Positions 27,104 through 35,731 of a DNA stretch of 64,000 nucleotides are shown one piece after another. Positions within the stretch are counted from its first letter, which is position 1. The number at the start of each line of letters is the position of its first letter. Position numbers and translations under genes: made by a program. Source of the stretch: Pontivivens insulae (GTDB lineage: Bacteria; Pseudomonadota; Alphaproteobacteria; Rhodobacterales; Rhodobacteraceae); the NCBI RefSeq assembly GCF_900302495.1, contig NZ_OMKW01000001.1:186001-250000 (forward strand), in the 5' to 3' direction. The notes beneath the pieces were generated by a model. It had not been told where the DNA came from. It searched no databases and worked only from the letters and a program-made list of their open reading frames with translations.

Positions 27104-28921
27104 TCACTCCTTCGCCGTCTCAGGCGGTTGCCACAGCGCGGCACCGATCATGCCCGCCATCGCGATACAGTTGTTGAGGCCCCACAGGGCATTGGTAATG
27201 ACCCCCGTGGGGGTATGCGCCGTCCCGCCGATAGCAAGGGCGGCAAAGCCCCAGACCACGCCCAACCCCGTCAGCACCAGCACGGCAAGCTGGGGGCGCA
27301 CGAGGCGCAGGAAATTGCCCGACTGCCTGTCCTTCGGCGTGACCTTGAAACTGATCTTCTGCCCCCGCAGCACGGTCCATATGGCGCTGAGGCCCAGCGG
27401 GAAGAAACTGAGGTAACTGGCCTTGGCCGCATAACCCGCGATCCCCCAGGTTCCCACCAGCATCGCCAGTTCCAGCGAGATGAGGAACGGCACGATATGC
27501 AGGAAAAAATCGTCGGAGAACGCACTGACCGGTGCAATCGCAGTGAACAGGTAGAAGGCTGGCGCAAACAGGAAGATGACATTCCACAGCGGCCCCAGAT
27601 AGGACCAGAAGGTGGAGCCATACATCATCCGCTGACCGAAGGTCAGACCCTTGCGGAAAGCCCCGTTCTCGTTGACCAGAATGTCGAGACTGCCACCTGC
27701 ATATTTGAACCGCTGGATCGTCCAGGTCAGCAGATCCTGTGGCGAGAGCATCTTCGATTCCACGTAAGGATGTTGCCAGCTCTTCCAGCCGCGCTCCCGG
27801 TCGGAATGCAGCATGATCGAGGTGAAAATGTCCTCGGAGACGTGGAACTTGTAAGGCGTAAGCGCGACGGTGCTTACCGCCTCGGACCGGATCGCCTCCA
27901 TCAAGGCAGGATCGACGCGCCGCTCCCGGCTTTCGAGGGTCACTTCCTCTTCCGCCGCGATCACCTCGCGCTCTACCGCATCGCCAAAGCTGCGCAGCGC
28001 CGCCTCCATCACCGCCTCGCGCCGGTGGATAGAGCCCGCTCCACAGCAGAAGGCCGCATTCACACGGTTCCGCCGTCGCAGGATCACGTCATAGAACATC
28101 TGCGGATCGTTGACGAAGGGATCGGCCCCGACGCGCCATTCGCCCACGATCCCCTCCACCGCGCGGCCAAGCAGCCGGCCGGGCGCACCCAGTCCGCGCT
28201 CCAGCCGGTCGGTCAGCCGCTCGCCCTCGGGCAAGTCATAGAACCATTGCGGCGTCTGGACCCAGGCCATCTTCGGATCACGGAAATAGCCCAACGTGCG
28301 CTTGAGCATCGTGGGCAACGGCCGCGTATCCGCGTCGCAGATCACCAGCAGATCGCCGGAGGTCTGCTCCATCGCATTGCGCAGATTGCCCGCCTTGAAC
28401 CCCTCGTTGCCGACACGGGTGATGTAGCCCGCACCCTCTTCCTCCGCGACCGCGCGCATCTCGGGCCGCTTGCCATCATCGAGCACCTGAAGCCGCACCT
28501 CGATCGGATGAGGGTACTCGATCTTCTTGGCATCCAGCAGGCCGAGCCGGACAAGCTCGGGATCCTCGTCATAGGTCGTGAACATCACGTCCACGACGAT
28601 CGGCCGGTCCGGCTCCGGCGCGTCGGGGTCAATCTCACCCAATGTGGCGGGCGCGTCGGGCACCTTTACCGGCTGATCGGCCCACAAGTTGTAGACGAAG
28701 AAGATCAGGCCGATATAGGCCATCGTCTCCGCCGTCACGAGCACGACCGAAAACACCATCGCGTCGGGGTTGAGCGAGGCCGTCCATCGCCACCACAGAT
28801 ACCACGCGCCGATGACCAGTGTGATCGTGGCGAGGAACTGCCACAGCGCCTCGCGCCAAGGGTTGTAGGGCAGCGGTTCGGGCGGGGTGCGGTCCTCGAA
28901 GGCCTCGAAATAACGATCCAT
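27104..28921 (-). CDS. Processive family 2 glycosyltransferase (cellulose-synthase-like)
   Basis: A 605-residue membrane enzyme. Two N-terminal helices (about 28-80) precede a cytosolic GT-A domain with DDG at 148-150, the DAD motif at 196-198, SED at 362-364 and QRFKYAGG at 403-410, the position of QxxRW in BcsA. Four or five further helices follow. It has the same layout as processive beta-glucan synthases but no PilZ domain, so direct c-di-GMP control is unlikely. A charged insert of about 45 residues (305-350) lies between the DAD and SED motifs. Its operon partners are an acyltransferase and two DUF3131 proteins. The polymer made is unknown. Confidence 0.9.
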   Translation of the reverse strand: MDRYFEAFEDRTPPEPLPYNPWREALWQFLATITLVIGAWYLWWRWTASLNPDAMVFSVVLVTAETMAYIGLIFFVYNLWADQPVKVPDAPATLGEIDPDAPEPDRPIVVDVMFTTYDEDPELVRLGLLDAKKIEYPHPIEVRLQVLDDGKRPEMRAVAEEEGAGYITRVGNEGFKAGNLRNAMEQTSGDLLVICDADTRPLPTMLKRTLGYFRDPKMAWVQTPQWFYDLPEGERLTDRLERGLGAPGRLLGRAVEGIVGEWRVGADPFVNDPQMFYDVILRRRNRVNAAFCCGAGSIHRREAVMEAALRSFGDAVEREVIAAEEEVTLESRERRVDPALMEAIRSEAVSTVALTPYKFHVSEDIFTSIMLHSDRERGWKSWQHPYVESKMLSPQDLLTWTIQRFKYAGGSLDILVNENGAFRKGLTFGQRMMYGSTFWSYLGPLWNVIFLFAPAFYLFTAIAPVSAFSDDFFLHIVPFLISLELAMLVGTWGIAGYAAKASYLSFFPLGLSAIWTVLRGQKISFKVTPKDRQSGNFLRLVRPQLAVLVLTGLGVVWGFAALAIGGTAHTPTGVITNALWGLNNCIAMAGMIGAALWQPPETAKE

Positions 28922-28925
28922 CCGC

Positions 28926-30062
28926 TCAGGCCCCCTTGCGCGCCGCGATCATCCGCGCGGGGTTAGGGCCCAGACCGATGGTCCAGGCAAACGGCTTAAG
29001 CTTCGACAGCCCGATCGTCACGGCAAAGGCCAGCGGCAGCACAACGATGAACCGCGCGATCACCAGCACCGCTGGCGACATCAGCTCCGCCAGCCCCGTG
29101 GTGAACACCGCAATGTCGAACAGGTCGATCACGAAGGGATGCACCAGATAGACCCCGAACGTGTATTTCGACAACTCCGAATAGCGCGGCGACCAGTCAC
29201 GATACTGCCCGCCCATGAAGATGCAGAACACGAAGAGCGGCATCAGGAAGTGACCGTAATAGTCCCAGCCGCCCCGAATGCCCCACTCTCCGGTGAACAG
29301 CGCGTGGCCAAAGAAGGGCAGCGTCGCGACATAGGCCATCGCGGCGAAGTAATAGGCCCCCCGCCTGAGCAGCTTCGCCTCCCCGCGCGGGATGCCGTCC
29401 TTCCACAGCGAATAGAGCGCATGCGCCGCCAGCCCATAGCCGACATAGCCCAGCACCTTGGTTATCCGCACGAGGTAGTCGCGCAGCAGCGGATCGATAT
29501 CGAGGCCCCAGAAAAAGCGCTGCGCATGGTCCATGGCGCCCAGCGTGGCGAACAGGGCGACGCCGAGGATCGGATAGCGCACGGCCAGCCGCATCACCGG
29601 GAAGAACAGCAGGATCGCAAAAAGAGTCGGCAAAAAGTGCATGTGGTACTGCGACTTGCCCAGCAGGAAGAACGCCACCCACGTCTCCGCCTCGCCCAGC
29701 GTCGCCCAGTATTGCGGCGCGTAGCCAAAGGCCTCCGCCTTCACCAGTCGGAAGAACGCATAAAACAGCGTCCACGCGACGAAGGGCACCAGCAGCCGCT
29801 CAGCCTGCGTCGTGATCGCCTCGCGATAGCCGGGCCGGTGCCGGTCGATCCGCATCGCCATCAGGAACAGCGAGAACAGAAAGAACATCTCCGAGCCGGA
29901 GAACTCGCCCAGCGAGCGCAGGAAGACCGGGATCGCCCGCTCCTCTGTCTCCGCGGCCGGGAACGGCCGACCGGCAAAGTCGGTCGTGGCGTGGATCATC
30001 ACCACGCCGACCGCCGCCCAGACACGGTTGGCGTCAAACCAGACGAGGCGGTTTCCGCTCAT
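28926..30062 (-). CDS. Acyltransferase family 3 membrane protein (OpgC/OatA-like)
   Basis: A 378-residue protein with about ten hydrophobic spans. The N-terminus has the family's R-x10-H arrangement: LVWFDANRVWAAVGVVMIHA, with the His thought to be catalytic. Members such as OpgC succinylate periplasmic glucans and others O-acetylate cell-surface polymers. The gene overlaps the upstream DUF3131 stop by four bases and ends four bases before the glycosyltransferase start, so it likely modifies the same polymer. Confidence 0.85.
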   Translation of the reverse strand: MSGNRLVWFDANRVWAAVGVVMIHATTDFAGRPFPAAETEERAIPVFLRSLGEFSGSEMFFLFSLFLMAMRIDRHRPGYREAITTQAERLLVPFVAWTLFYAFFRLVKAEAFGYAPQYWATLGEAETWVAFFLLGKSQYHMHFLPTLFAILLFFPVMRLAVRYPILGVALFATLGAMDHAQRFFWGLDIDPLLRDYLVRITKVLGYVGYGLAAHALYSLWKDGIPRGEAKLLRRGAYYFAAMAYVATLPFFGHALFTGEWGIRGGWDYYGHFLMPLFVFCIFMGGQYRDWSPRYSELSKYTFGVYLVHPFVIDLFDIAVFTTGLAELMSPAVLVIARFIVVLPLAFAVTIGLSKLKPFAWTIGLGPNPARMIAARKGA

Positions 30063-31702
30063 TGGTTTGCCCAGGGCGCCGGGCAGCTGAGCGGCGCGAC
30101 GACCCGCGGCGCCGGTGCCTCAAAGAGCTGCTCTTCAGGACTGCAATTCGTGGCACCAATGCCGTGTTCACGCATCACCGGCTGGCAAAAGCGGAACTCA
30201 TCCCACGCCAGCGCGGGTGTCAGATCCTCAACGCCGTTGCACGCGCAGCATGTCCGTTCGATCACTTGCGGCTGCGGCAGGCAGCGCGTCTCGCGGATTT
30301 CCTCACCAAAGGCTGTGTGCCAGTAGCGGGTATTGTCATTGACATATTGCAGGATTGGCCCCTGCGCCTTGTAAAGAAGCGAGGCGAGAATGATGCCGTT
30401 ATTGTTGGCCGTTCGCAGGGGAATAACGCCATTTCCGTTTTCATAGACCCCTTCATAGAAGCCTCGATCTGCGATGGAGATGTCCGCGACCGTCTCAAAC
30501 AGCAGATCGGTATAGGGATCGTCCCAAAGCGCCCACATGCCCAGCGCGGCCTTGGCAGACACCGCCGCCCGATCCGGCTGATACTCACCCGAAGGGTCGA
30601 GTGTGTTCCATGCGTAGCCGTCCGCAAAAATCGTGTCGTAGACAAAGAACGGGCTACCCTCGACCTGATGTTCAGAGCGGGCGGTAACAACACCTGTCGC
30701 TTCAAACCGACGCTCTTGAGCGGCAAAGACACGGTAAGCAAACTCCGCCCGCCAACCCTGCGAAGCGAAGCCGGGCCCGTCGGGATCGGCCGTGGGCAAA
30801 TCCCAACCCAGCTCCAGCCCGTCCAGAAGGTAACTTTCCGTCAGCACGTAGTTCTGGCTGCGATAGACGCGGGGATCGCGTCCGTCATGGGGCACGTCGA
30901 TGTCATAGATGCGCGAATAGGCCAGCGGCTCAGCCTCCAGTGCTCCGCGCACGTCAAAGCCCCAGAGTGCGAAGCCCTTGGCCGCATATTCCTCGTAGCC
31001 AAGACGACCCTCTTGCACGTAGCGCGTCGCACCGTCGCCCCCGACAAATGTGCCCTGAATGCGTCCCCGCTCATCGATCATGTTGCAGAAATTCCAACGC
31101 AGCGGCACGTTGTCCGCCGCATTCGCGAGGTAGGGGTAGCGTTCTGCAAGAACCCGCAACCAGACGAGCAGGCGACCGATATCATTCGCAGAATACCCGA
31201 TCTCACCCGGTTCATTGGTGTAGTCGACACGCTCTCCGGTCTGGGTGTTATAGACCTTGTTGGGTGCCTCACCCCGGAACAGCGGAAGATTGCGCAGGGT
31301 TGCCAACAGGCGCATCGCGCGGTCGTCAAAGGTTCGCTTGTCGATGATCCCCAACTCATAAGCGGCGACGAGACCGCTGATATAGCTTGCCGTGTCCCAC
31401 ATCGTCGTGGACGGGAAACGCGCAACGGAATTCACCAGGCCGGTCTCTTCCTGATAGGCGTCGACAAAATAGGACCAGGCCGTGCGCGCCATCTCAAGCT
31501 CACGCTCGGTCAACGCGCCATTGCGGCCAAAATGACTGCTGATCTCGATGGTTTCAGTCACCTCTGTTTCATCAACAGGGGTCGATATCTGCTGCGCAGA
31601 GGCGGCGGATACCAGACTCGTTCCAACCAAGGCGGCACAAAGCAGTTGCGCGGGTTTGTTCCAGATCGGAGCAGTGTAGTTGGAGCGGGATCGGGGGGTC
31701 AT
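30059..31702 (-). CDS. DUF3131 exported protein
   Basis: A 547-residue protein with an N-terminal signal segment (about 17-36, SAASAQ). The DUF3131 core (about 65-470) shares FPSTTMWDTASY, APNKVYNTQTGERVDY and YEEYAAKGFALWGFD with the smaller paralogue downstream. A C-terminal extension of about 75 residues is cysteine-rich (a CCAC cluster and three further cysteines) and absent from the paralogue. It begins with an ATG overlapping the stop of the RsbW-like gene, which ties it to the regulatory genes. It is probably a periplasmic glycan-acting protein. Its reaction is unknown. Confidence 0.82.
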   Translation of the reverse strand: MTPRSRSNYTAPIWNKPAQLLCAALVGTSLVSAASAQQISTPVDETEVTETIEISSHFGRNGALTERELEMARTAWSYFVDAYQEETGLVNSVARFPSTTMWDTASYISGLVAAYELGIIDKRTFDDRAMRLLATLRNLPLFRGEAPNKVYNTQTGERVDYTNEPGEIGYSANDIGRLLVWLRVLAERYPYLANAADNVPLRWNFCNMIDERGRIQGTFVGGDGATRYVQEGRLGYEEYAAKGFALWGFDVRGALEAEPLAYSRIYDIDVPHDGRDPRVYRSQNYVLTESYLLDGLELGWDLPTADPDGPGFASQGWRAEFAYRVFAAQERRFEATGVVTARSEHQVEGSPFFVYDTIFADGYAWNTLDPSGEYQPDRAAVSAKAALGMWALWDDPYTDLLFETVADISIADRGFYEGVYENGNGVIPLRTANNNGIILASLLYKAQGPILQYVNDNTRYWHTAFGEEIRETRCLPQPQVIERTCCACNGVEDLTPALAWDEFRFCQPVMREHGIGATNCSPEEQLFEAPAPRVVAPLSCPAPWANQ

Positions 31703-32100
31703 CTCGTCACCTTTCGCAAAAAGCTCAGTTCAGTTCGGTTGGCACCGGGCCGAGGCGTCACGCGCACCCTGTCGGCCATGGCAAGGATTAAGGGCACCCC
31801 GCGACCGGATTCGGCAAGCGGATCGATATCCTGCAAATCAGGGACATCGTCGTAAAGATCGCTGGGCTGCGCCTCGCCCCGATCAGTGACGGCAATGCGC
31901 AATGCGTCCTCACCTTGCGCAATCTCGATTTGTATCGAAGGCGCCAGAACACCCTCGTGCACGGCATAGCGAACCGTATTTGCCAGCAGCTCTGCCAGCG
32001 CGATCTCCACATCCCCCGCGCGTGACGGCGGCAAGGCATGCGCGGCCACCTGCCGAACGCGCGCCAGAACCGCATCAATCGCACCCAATTCGGGGGCCAT
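31699..32100 (-). CDS. RsbW/SpoIIAB-like anti-sigma serine kinase
   Basis: A 133-residue HATPase_c domain protein. ATG 32100 has GGGAGG eight bases upstream and a GTG at 32118 is less likely. The nucleotide-binding motifs are ALAELLANTVRYAV (N box), VTDRGEA (G1-like) and ESGRGVPLILAMAD (G2-like). Such kinases bind and phosphorylate a STAS partner, which here is encoded 20 bases upstream, or hold a sigma factor or other target. No sigma factor gene is seen nearby, so the output may be direct control of the glycan machinery. Confidence 0.88.
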   Translation of the reverse strand: MAPELGAIDAVLARVRQVAAHALPPSRAGDVEIALAELLANTVRYAVHEGVLAPSIQIEIAQGEDALRIAVTDRGEAQPSDLYDDVPDLQDIDPLAESGRGVPLILAMADRVRVTPRPGANRTELSFLRKVTR

Positions 32101-32120
32101 GTCGATCACCTCCCGCACGT

Positions 32121-32468
32121 TCAGAGCGTCGCAGCCAATGCAGAGACGGCTGCGGCCCGATCGGTGTGTGCGGTAAACACCCGGTTCATACGTGTGATTT
32201 CGAACATCCGCCGCACATCAGATCCTAGTCCGCAGACCACGACCTCCCCACGGCTCCCCAAACGCTTGAGAACACCGACCAAAGCGCCGATGCCGGAACT
32301 GTCGACGAAGCCAGTTTGCGAAAGATCAATGACGAGCATGTTCTCGCCCGCATCGATACAGGCGACGACCTCTTCCTTGAACTGGGTCGCGTTCGCAGCG
32401 GTCAGGCGTTCGGTGCCCGGCTCCACAATCAACACACCGGTGCTGTCATCTTTGGTTGTGCGTATCAT
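32121..32468 (-). CDS. STAS-domain anti-sigma factor antagonist
   Basis: A 115-residue single STAS domain. The phosphorylatable serine lies in VDSSGIGALVG (S57/S58), as in SpoIIAA and RsbV. It should be phosphorylated by the downstream RsbW-like kinase and dephosphorylated by the upstream phosphatase. Start and stop are coupled to the neighbours: its ATG overlaps the phosphatase stop. Confidence 0.92.
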   Translation of the reverse strand: MIRTTKDDSTGVLIVEPGTERLTAANATQFKEEVVACIDAGENMLVIDLSQTGFVDSSGIGALVGVLKRLGSRGEVVVCGLGSDVRRMFEITRMNRVFTAHTDRAAAVSALAATL

Positions 32469-33664
32469 GTTGGTTGGGTCCTCTCACAGATCAGGATGGT
32501 CAGGTCATCATCCAGTGCACGACCGTCGCGCCACCGGTCTAGTACATCCAGAAGATGCGCAGGGATCATTTTGGGTCGATCTTTACAGGTCTCGACAACC
32601 TGCTGAACCCTTGGTTCACCGAAAGCCTGACCGGCAAGGTCGTCAGCCTCCGTCGCGCCATCAGAGCAGAGCACCAGCAGATCGCCGGGATCCAGCGTCA
32701 GATGCTCTGTCTCGAACGTTGCGCTTCCAAGCAAGGCCACGGGAAACCCACCCAAATCGAGCAGGGACACACCGTCTCGTACACGCGCGATCCACGGGGG
32801 CTGATAGCCCGCATTGCACACACTGACCCGACCTGTCGCGCCGTCGAAGATCCCACAGAACATTGTGAAATATTCTTCGTGCCCATCTTCAAAGAAACGT
32901 TCATTCAAACGCTCAACCAGTCGCGCCGGATCGGGGGAGCCATCCTCGGCAAAGGCGTAGCTGTTGAAATAGGCCGCCGTCAGCAAATGGCCGAGCGCGA
33001 CGGATTTCAGCGACGCGCGCACCCCGTGCCCGGCAACATCAATCGCGTAGAAGGCCACCATCCCGTTTGGCAGCTCAAAAAAGCCGAACATATCCCCGGA
33101 CAGGATTTGCGAAGGTACGAATTCTGAATGGAACCGCAGTCCGCCAATATCGCGCCCGACATCAGGAAGCAGGCGACGCTGCGCGCGTGAGGCCGCCTCA
33201 AGGTCACGCAAAATCCGCGTGTTGGCCTCCTCAAGACCGCGCTTGCGCTGTTCGAGCAACCGCTCGTGCCGGATCATGCGTGCCACGGAGGCGATCCGCG
33301 CTGAGAGGATCGGCAATTCCAGCGGCTTCAGCATGAAATCATCAACACCAGCCTCAAGCGCGATCTCGCGGTCCGCCGTCTGCGACGATGCCGTGACCAT
33401 CAGGATGTGCACATAGCTTTCATCCTCTCCCCGCCACTCGTCACGGACATGGCGCACCAGCGTGTGACCGTCCATACCGGGCATGTCGAGGTCGCAGATA
33501 ACGATCTTGGCCCCGCTCTCGCGCAGCACCTCCAGCGCCGTTGCCCCGTCTTCAGCTTCCAACGCGATATGCCCGAGCTTGCGCAGCAAGCTGACAGCGT
33601 AGGTCCGCTGGAAGTAGTCGTCTTCGACAACGACAATCTTCAACGCTTCGGCTGCATCAAGCAA
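32465..33664 (-). CDS. Response regulator with SpoIIE-type PP2C phosphatase (RsbU-like)
   Basis: A 399-residue protein, TTG start at 33664 preceded by AGAGGA. The receiver domain (1-130) has D58 in ICDLDMPGMDG and a KP near 113. A coiled-coil linker (about 130-170) leads to the PP2C domain with SGDMFGFF, AIDVAGHGVRASL and LCSDGATEADD, the metal-binding aspartates. Phosphorylation of the receiver should switch on dephosphorylation of the STAS partner, which then captures the RsbW-like kinase. It is the first gene of the long glycan operon. The divergent Hpt gene may supply the phosphate. Confidence 0.93.
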   Translation of the reverse strand: MLDAAEALKIVVVEDDYFQRTYAVSLLRKLGHIALEAEDGATALEVLRESGAKIVICDLDMPGMDGHTLVRHVRDEWRGEDESYVHILMVTASSQTADREIALEAGVDDFMLKPLELPILSARIASVARMIRHERLLEQRKRGLEEANTRILRDLEAASRAQRRLLPDVGRDIGGLRFHSEFVPSQILSGDMFGFFELPNGMVAFYAIDVAGHGVRASLKSVALGHLLTAAYFNSYAFAEDGSPDPARLVERLNERFFEDGHEEYFTMFCGIFDGATGRVSVCNAGYQPPWIARVRDGVSLLDLGGFPVALLGSATFETEHLTLDPGDLLVLCSDGATEADDLAGQAFGEPRVQQVVETCKDRPKMIPAHLLDVLDRWRDGRALDDDLTILICERTQPT

Positions 33665-33814
33665 AGTTCAGATCCTCTGGGCATCAATTATCATGTCTCA
33701 ACGACATAGCCCCGAATTGGCGGCGCGGAAAAGGTCCCTATACCTTTACGCTTATCTGGTCGTAGTCCTATTCTTTGGGATAGATAAAAATGTTACTTTG
33801 GAAAGTAGCTAAAC

Positions 33815-34159
33815 ATGTCGCGTCCGATTGCGCTGGAAATCATGCCTGAGCATGTCGTGGATACGCTGCGCTCTTCGATGAGTGATGATGAGATCGCGAC
33901 CTTCTTTGAACGCTTTGTGGCCCATGCACGGGTTACGACGACAAAGATCACCGCGGCCCATGAGGATCGCGATGCAAGGACGATGGCGCGCCACGCCCAC
34001 GGCCTCATCGGCTCTGCGGCAATGCTGGGCCTGACAGAAATCGCCTCTCTCGCGCGGACGCTGGAAATAGAGGCCGAAACGATTGTTCAGGCAGATCTAG
34101 ACGACACCCTGTCAGAAGCTGTGGCGGAGCTGGAGGCCGCCCTCTCGGAAGCCGAATGA
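33815..34159 (+). CDS. Hpt phosphotransfer protein
   Basis: A 114-residue four-helix protein. The phosphoacceptor is most likely H62 in AHGLIGSAAMLG, matching the H-x-L-K-G-S pattern except that the usual Lys is Ile. It starts at ATG 33815 behind a GGAAAG site, divergent from the RsbU-like regulator with 150 bases between. It has no kinase domain and no other partner in this window, so it probably passes phosphate between a distant hybrid kinase and the adjacent receiver. Confidence 0.85.
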   Translation: MSRPIALEIMPEHVVDTLRSSMSDDEIATFFERFVAHARVTTTKITAAHEDRDARTMARHAHGLIGSAAMLGLTEIASLARTLEIEAETIVQADLDDTLSEAVAELEAALSEAE

Positions 34160-34162
34160 TGT

Positions 34163-34185
34163 GCGGCGGCTCAAACGCCTGCCGC
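34163..34185. terminator. Hairpin between Hpt and LysR genes
   Basis: GCGGCGGC and GCCTGCCGC pair with one bulged T across a six-base loop in the short gap between converging genes. It may terminate both. There is no long T run. Confidence 0.5.
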
Positions 34186-35027
34186 TATCGGTTCAAAACA
34201 TCCATCAGCCAGGTCCGAAAGTCCGCTGCCGCAGGGTTGCCCTCTGCAATGGATAGATAATAACCCTCGCGCCCGGCGAGCGTCTGTTCCGTAACCCGCA
34301 CGACCTGCTCGGTGGCGATCGCGTGACTGGCCAGCAATTCGCTGACCAGGGCCACACCATTTCCCTGTGCGGCCAGTTGCAGCGCCATTCCATAAGTATC
34401 GGTATAGAGCGACGGCACCAAAGGCCCGCCATCTAATATCGGCCAGTCTCGCCAACCAACCGACGTTCCGACCGTTTCAATCAGCGGAACCTCTGCCAGA
34501 TCGCCTTGAAGCATGGGTGAGCGCAGCGCGACCAGTCGCGATGGCTCCAAAGCTTCTGCATTCAGCCCAACTTGCGCGCGGGAACCGAACCGAATCTGCA
34601 CATCGGCGGTAGAGGCGTGGAAATCGTCGGGCCAAACCGTGCTCAACAGGCGTATGCGAAGGTCGGGAAACATCGCGGTGAATTCTGGCAGGTTCGGCGC
34701 AATGACCCATTGGGCCACACTTACCGATGTCGCGACGTTCAGCACCCCGGATGTTTGGTCAGGTCCAAAAGCCCCCGCCGCGGATGCCAGCGTTTCGAGC
34801 GCTTGCTCCACCTGCGGCTGCAATCTGCGCCCATGGTCGGTCAGGGAAATACCCCGCGCCCGCCGCATGAACAGCGCCACCCCAAGGCGGCTTTCTAGCG
34901 CACGCACCTGCTGACTGACCGCCGATTGGGTCAGACCGATCTCATCTGCCGCCGCGGTAAAGCTGAGCGTCCGCGCCGCAGCCTCGAACGAGCGAAACCA
35001 CGTCAGCGGCGGCAATGACTTCCCCAT
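34185..35027 (-). CDS. LysR-type transcriptional regulator (GcvA-like)
   Basis: A 280-residue regulator. The winged HTH lies at about 5-65 (LPPLTWFRSFEAAARTLSF, then ADEIGLTQSAVSQQVRALE), followed by a two-lobed effector domain. ATG 35027 gives the usual GcvA-type start; an in-frame ATG at 35042 is possible. It is divergent from the five-gene catabolic operon with about 100 bases between, the classic arrangement for a LysR activator of that operon. The inducer is unknown. Confidence 0.9.
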   Translation of the reverse strand: MGKSLPPLTWFRSFEAAARTLSFTAAADEIGLTQSAVSQQVRALESRLGVALFMRRARGISLTDHGRRLQPQVEQALETLASAAGAFGPDQTSGVLNVATSVSVAQWVIAPNLPEFTAMFPDLRIRLLSTVWPDDFHASTADVQIRFGSRAQVGLNAEALEPSRLVALRSPMLQGDLAEVPLIETVGTSVGWRDWPILDGGPLVPSLYTDTYGMALQLAAQGNGVALVSELLASHAIATEQVVRVTEQTLAGREGYYLSIAEGNPAAADFRTWLMDVLNR

Positions 35028-35131
35028 GATCAAAACACCCATTAGCTTTTTTAATACCTAAGGGCATAGAACCGTCGTTTGTCAAAATTCCCGACCCTGA
35101 CTTAGCCTCTGCACAAGCAAGGGGAGAGCCG

Positions 35132-35731
35132 ATGGAACCGCGTATCCGCAAAATCGTGACCTATGATGAAGAGATCCTGATCGAAGGGTTTCGCGAAGCG
35201 GCCAAGCCATGGCGCATGTTCGCGGTCGCGGCCGTTCTCGAAAACCCCTGGGCCGGGCGCTATGTCGAAGATCTTCAGCCGGAAATTCGCGCGTTCGGGC
35301 CGGTTCTGGGCGAGATGATGACAGACCGCATGATCGCGCTCGCTGGATCTGGTGCCGCAATCGAGGCCTACGGCAAAGCTGCCGTTGTCGGCCTGAATGG
35401 AGAGATCGAGCACGCCTCCGGCCTGATCCATACATTGCGCTTCGGTAATTTCTATCGCGCGGCCGTCGATGCGAAATCCTATCTCGCCTTCACGAACACC
35501 CGTGGCGGTGCGAACGCACCCATCATGGTGCCTCTGATGGATAAGAACGATGCCGGGCGCAGGTCTCACTACCTCACCATCCAGTTCGCGATACCCGATG
35601 CGCCGTGCGATGATGAGATTGTCGTCGTGCTGGGTGCCGCAATGTCGGGGCGTCCTCACCATCGCATTGGTGACCGCTATCAGGACCTGAAGGATCTCGG
35701 CCATGACCTGGACAACCCGGCCGCGGTCTAA
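35132..35731 (+). CDS. Amino acid synthesis family protein (DUF1185)
   Basis: A 199-residue protein with a GGGGAG ribosome site. The family signature is visible across the length: ENPWAGRYVEDL, GKAAVVGLNGEIEHASGLIH and a late RRSHYLTIQFAIPDAPCDDEI segment. The family name comes from database annotation; the biochemical role is not settled. It always seems to occur beside catabolic genes such as LLM oxygenases and hydrolases, as here. The next gene starts inside its 3' end, overlapping by 29 bases. Confidence 0.8.
   Translation: MEPRIRKIVTYDEEILIEGFREAAKPWRMFAVAAVLENPWAGRYVEDLQPEIRAFGPVLGEMMTDRMIALAGSGAAIEAYGKAAVVGLNGEIEHASGLIHTLRFGNFYRAAVDAKSYLAFTNTRGGANAPIMVPLMDKNDAGRRSHYLTIQFAIPDAPCDDEIVVVLGAAMSGRPHHRIGDRYQDLKDLGHDLDNPAAV

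Noticed and set aside
26894-28966. A 690-codon open frame opposite the GT2 and DUF3131 genes
   Set aside because: The minus strand holds well-supported enzymes with catalytic motifs; the plus-strand product is Arg-, His- and Gln-rich without domains.
30062-31855. A 597-codon open frame opposite the 547-residue DUF3131 gene
   Set aside because: It is a shadow of the DUF3131 gene, with no motif support.
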